In this document: positions 6,291 through 8,569 of the stretch, piece after piece
How the letters are laid out: each line of letters begins with the position of its first letter
How positions within the stretch are numbered: position 1 is the stretch's first letter
From: Ekhidna sp.
GTDB lineage: Bacteria > Bacteroidota > Bacteroidia > Cytophagales > Cyclobacteriaceae
DNA: 8,569 bases
NCBI GenBank assembly: GCA_013214445.1
Contig: JABSPG010000151.1
Span: forward strand, 1-8,569
Direction: 5' to 3'
The notes under the pieces: model-generated
What the model was told of the DNA's origin: nothing
Database searches by the model: none
What the model saw: the letters and a program-made list of their open reading frames with translations, nothing else
Made by a program: the position numbers and the translations under genes

Positions 6291-8569
6291 ATGAACAGCA
6301 ATCGAATATCGATTTTAGCAACCCTAATATTCTGTTTAACACTTTCCGTAAACGCCCAAGAGAATTGTGGTAACGGGACTGATGATGACGGTGATGGGTT
6401 AATCGATTGTTATGATATCGATTGTGCCGATAATGCATCTTGTGAGGATTTCTTTTTTGGAAATACAGTAATCTGCGCAGATGACATTGACGTTACAACA
6501 TTCGCCATAAGAGAACAATGGCGTTCTGAAGATGAATCAGCAAATAGTCATTCATCGCCAGCAGTTGGCGATTTAGATGGAAATGGAATTCCGGAAGTAG
6601 TTGCCACAAACAAGCAGAAACGTTCTCTGTACATCCTGAATGGTGCAACAGGTGAAACAATAGCCTCTACAACTGACTTAGGTTTTGAACCTGAAAACGC
6701 ACCAGTGATTGCAGAAATCGATGGTGACGAAATTGGAGATGTGATAGTATCTCAAGATACAGGGGATGATCTTGCACTATACAATGTAGACTTTTCTAGT
6801 GGAACCCTGATCAAAAGATGGGGGGAACAAGCTTCCGTCAACCAGCCCATCGGAATCCCAGGTGTTGCAGATTTTGACGAAGACGGTGATGTCGAAATTT
6901 ATTACAGAAATGAAGTGATGGATGCTCTAACCGGAAATGTGATCGTAGCTGGAGATGGCAATTGGGCACTAGACTATGTGCATGCTACGATAGCCGTTGA
7001 TATTTTTCCTGAAAGTGCATGCGCAGACTGTGCTGGATTGGAATTGGTTTCAGGAAATGAGATTTGGTCTATCAATGAAGCAGCTGGTACAAGATCTTTG
7101 GTCGCAGATATGGATGATATTATTCATGCAGATATTGATCCATCTTTGAATTATTATCCAAAATACTATCCTAGCTGGGATGATCAATGGTCTTCCGTAT
7201 CAGCTGCAGATTACAACCTAGACGGAAACATTGATTTGATCATAACAGGGGCGCTTGGCACCAGTGGCCAAACTTATAATGGAGAAACAACTATTTTCTT
7301 TTGGGATGTCGCAAACAGTACAGTCGTTACCTATCATGACCCCACAAACAATTTTGAAAAAGGTACCGGAAGAGTAAATATCGGTGATGTTGATGGAGAC
7401 GGTCAATTGAACGCCACCTTTGTAATGAATCAAAAACTATACTCCCTTGATGAAAACTTCAACGTACATTGGATTCATCCAATCAAGGAAGGGTCTTCAG
7501 GTTTTACAGGGTGTTCCCTTTTTGATTTTGATGGAGATGGAGCTGTTGAAGTAGTATATCGAAGTGAGTCTTCATTATTGATCGTTGATGGAGTAGGCAA
7601 TGGAAATAATACAACTTCAGAAAGAAATGAAATTGCTTGCGTATCTAGAACGCAAGAAGAATATCCTGTCATTGCTGATGTAGATGGAGATGGTAGTAGT
7701 GAGATATGTGTTGCTTGTTATTTCAACAATTCCACTCCATTTAAACCCTACAGCAACACGCAGTTTTCAAGTATCAGGGTTTATGAATCAGATGGAGAAG
7801 CTTGGATGCCCGCCAGAGGAGTTTGGAACCAGCATGGGTACTACAACGTAAATATCAATGATGATCTGACTATCCCCGAGGAAGTTCAAGATCATTCAGT
7901 GGTTTTCTCAACTGGCCAATGTGAGCTAGCTGATGGCTCACCCGTTTCTTTCCCTGCCAGACCCCTAAACACATTCCTAAATCAAGCTCCGATACTGAAC
8001 GAAGAAGGATGTGTTGAATTCGCTTCGCCTGACATCAGATTTGATGGAATCGTATCCGCCACTGACGCTCAGTGTCCAGACGCAGAAATAACTGTAGAAT
8101 TCCAAATAACGAATCTTGGAGATATAGACATTTCAGGTTTCCTGCCTGTATCTTATTACTTCGAAGATCCTACAGATCCAAATTCAGGCTCTTTTCTACT
8201 AGATACGGAGGTTACTCTTTTGGTAGGCTTTGAAGTTGGAGAACAACTAACCATTGAGCAAACCATAAACGGGGTTGGAGGCAATTATCGACTCTTCGTA
8301 GTTATCAACGACAATGGAAGCATCCCCCCCATTAGTATCCCACTTCCTACTGCAACAGTTCCCGAGTGCAAAACCGATAATAATATAGCATTTACAGAGG
8401 TCGGTTTCCAAACTTTTGATCTGACGGTAGAAAAGCTAGATGATAATGAAAAATGCGATACATCAAAACCTGACAATGGAAGTGCTAGAGCATACTACTT
8501 TGGCCCCTCTCCTGGAGGAAACCAAAATATCTGGGTAGAAAATTTTGAAGACCGTACTGCTGGTGTTCA
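6291..8569 (+). CDS. Large secreted FG-GAP/VCBS propeller protein with CARDB-like domain (cut by right edge)
   Basis: The frame is open from ATG at 6291 to the window end, 759 codons with no stop; the C-terminus is outside. Residues 1-23 are a signal peptide (ISILATLIFCLTLSV, then NAQ). Residues 24-45 hold an Asp/Gly-rich motif with NGTDDDGDG between C26 and C40 and a further C45, common just after the leader of large Bacteroidota surface proteins and likely calcium-binding. FG-GAP/VCBS loops begin at residues 94, 142, 194, 307, 366, 412 and 463 (for example DLDGNG, DFDEDG, DYNLDG, DVDGDG, DFDGDG), with a degenerate blade near 231-261. Residues 511-535 (VWNQHGYYNVNINDDLTIP) are a motif seen in gliding-associated FG-GAP proteins. 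Residues about 579-690 look like a CARDB-type Ig-like adhesion domain (ITVEFQITNLGDIDISGFLPV). An uncharacterised segment FDLTVEKLDDNEKC and beyond follows. A T9SS sorting domain at the missing end is expected but unseen. The product is probably a surface or secreted binding protein; an enzymatic role cannot be excluded without the rest. Confidence 0.85.
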   Translation, partial: MNSNRISILATLIFCLTLSVNAQENCGNGTDDDGDGLIDCYDIDCADNASCEDFFFGNTVICADDIDVTTFAIREQWRSEDESANSHSSPAVGDLDGNGIPEVVATNKQKRSLYILNGATGETIASTTDLGFEPENAPVIAEIDGDEIGDVIVSQDTGDDLALYNVDFSSGTLIKRWGEQASVNQPIGIPGVADFDEDGDVEIYYRNEVMDALTGNVIVAGDGNWALDYVHATIAVDIFPESACADCAGLELVSGNEIWSINEAAGTRSLVADMDDIIHADIDPSLNYYPKYYPSWDDQWSSVSAADYNLDGNIDLIITGALGTSGQTYNGETTIFFWDVANSTVVTYHDPTNNFEKGTGRVNIGDVDGDGQLNATFVMNQKLYSLDENFNVHWIHPIKEGSSGFTGCSLFDFDGDGAVEVVYRSESSLLIVDGVGNGNNTTSERNEIACVSRTQEEYPVIADVDGDGSSEICVACYFNNSTPFKPYSNTQFSSIRVYESDGEAWMPARGVWNQHGYYNVNINDDLTIPEEVQDHSVVFSTGQCELADGSPVSFPARPLNTFLNQAPILNEEGCVEFASPDIRFDGIVSATDAQCPDAEITVEFQITNLGDIDISGFLPVSYYFEDPTDPNSGSFLLDTEVTLLVGFEVGEQLTIEQTINGVGGNYRLFVVINDNGSIPPISIPLPTATVPECKTDNNIAFTEVGFQTFDLTVEKLDDNEKCDTSKPDNGSARAYYFGPSPGGNQNIWVENFEDRTAGV

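Overview
The window looks like chromosomal DNA of a member of the Bacteroidota, probably a gliding or surface-associated marine type such as the Cytophagales. The support is a PorP/SprF protein, a type B (gliding-motility-associated) C-terminal sorting domain of the type IX secretion system (T9SS), several large secreted FG-GAP/VCBS-repeat proteins, A+T-rich spacers with Bacteroidota-style TAnnTTTG promoter motifs, and starts without a clear Shine-Dalgarno sequence. No species can be named from this. I see no tRNA, rRNA, CRISPR array, insertion sequence or phage gene.

Layout. Positions 1-567 (minus strand) hold the N-terminal 189 codons of an outer-membrane beta-barrel protein cut by the left edge. 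A divergent spacer (568-775) holds a good promoter for the plus-strand genes. Positions 776-2674 encode a PorP/SprF outer-membrane protein that is about twice the usual length: the beta-barrel part is followed by a coiled-coil/low-complexity linker, a two-copy 47-residue repeat and a C-terminal SPOR (peptidoglycan-binding) domain. It overlaps by 4 bases (ATGA) a very large secreted protein gene (2671-6071) that carries an IPT/TIG domain, seven FG-GAP/VCBS blades, about six Ig-like domains and a type B T9SS sorting domain. That gene is split by an apparent one-base loss near 4050, exactly between blades six and seven. After a 219-base spacer comes the 5' part (6291-8569, 759 codons) of a second secreted FG-GAP propeller protein with a CARDB-like domain, cut by the right edge.

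How they work together. Type B sorting-domain proteins are known to need a SprF-like PorP protein, often encoded next door, to leave the cell through the T9SS. Here the pair is adjacent and probably translationally coupled, so the PorP/SPOR protein is most simply the dedicated export or anchoring partner of the large adhesin-like protein. The SPOR domain suggests, by inference, that this partner is tied to peptidoglycan and perhaps to the division site. The most notable observations are the PorP-SPOR fusion, the clean frameshift in its likely cargo, and a blade in the last gene whose calcium loop is replaced by a C-x-x-C segment.
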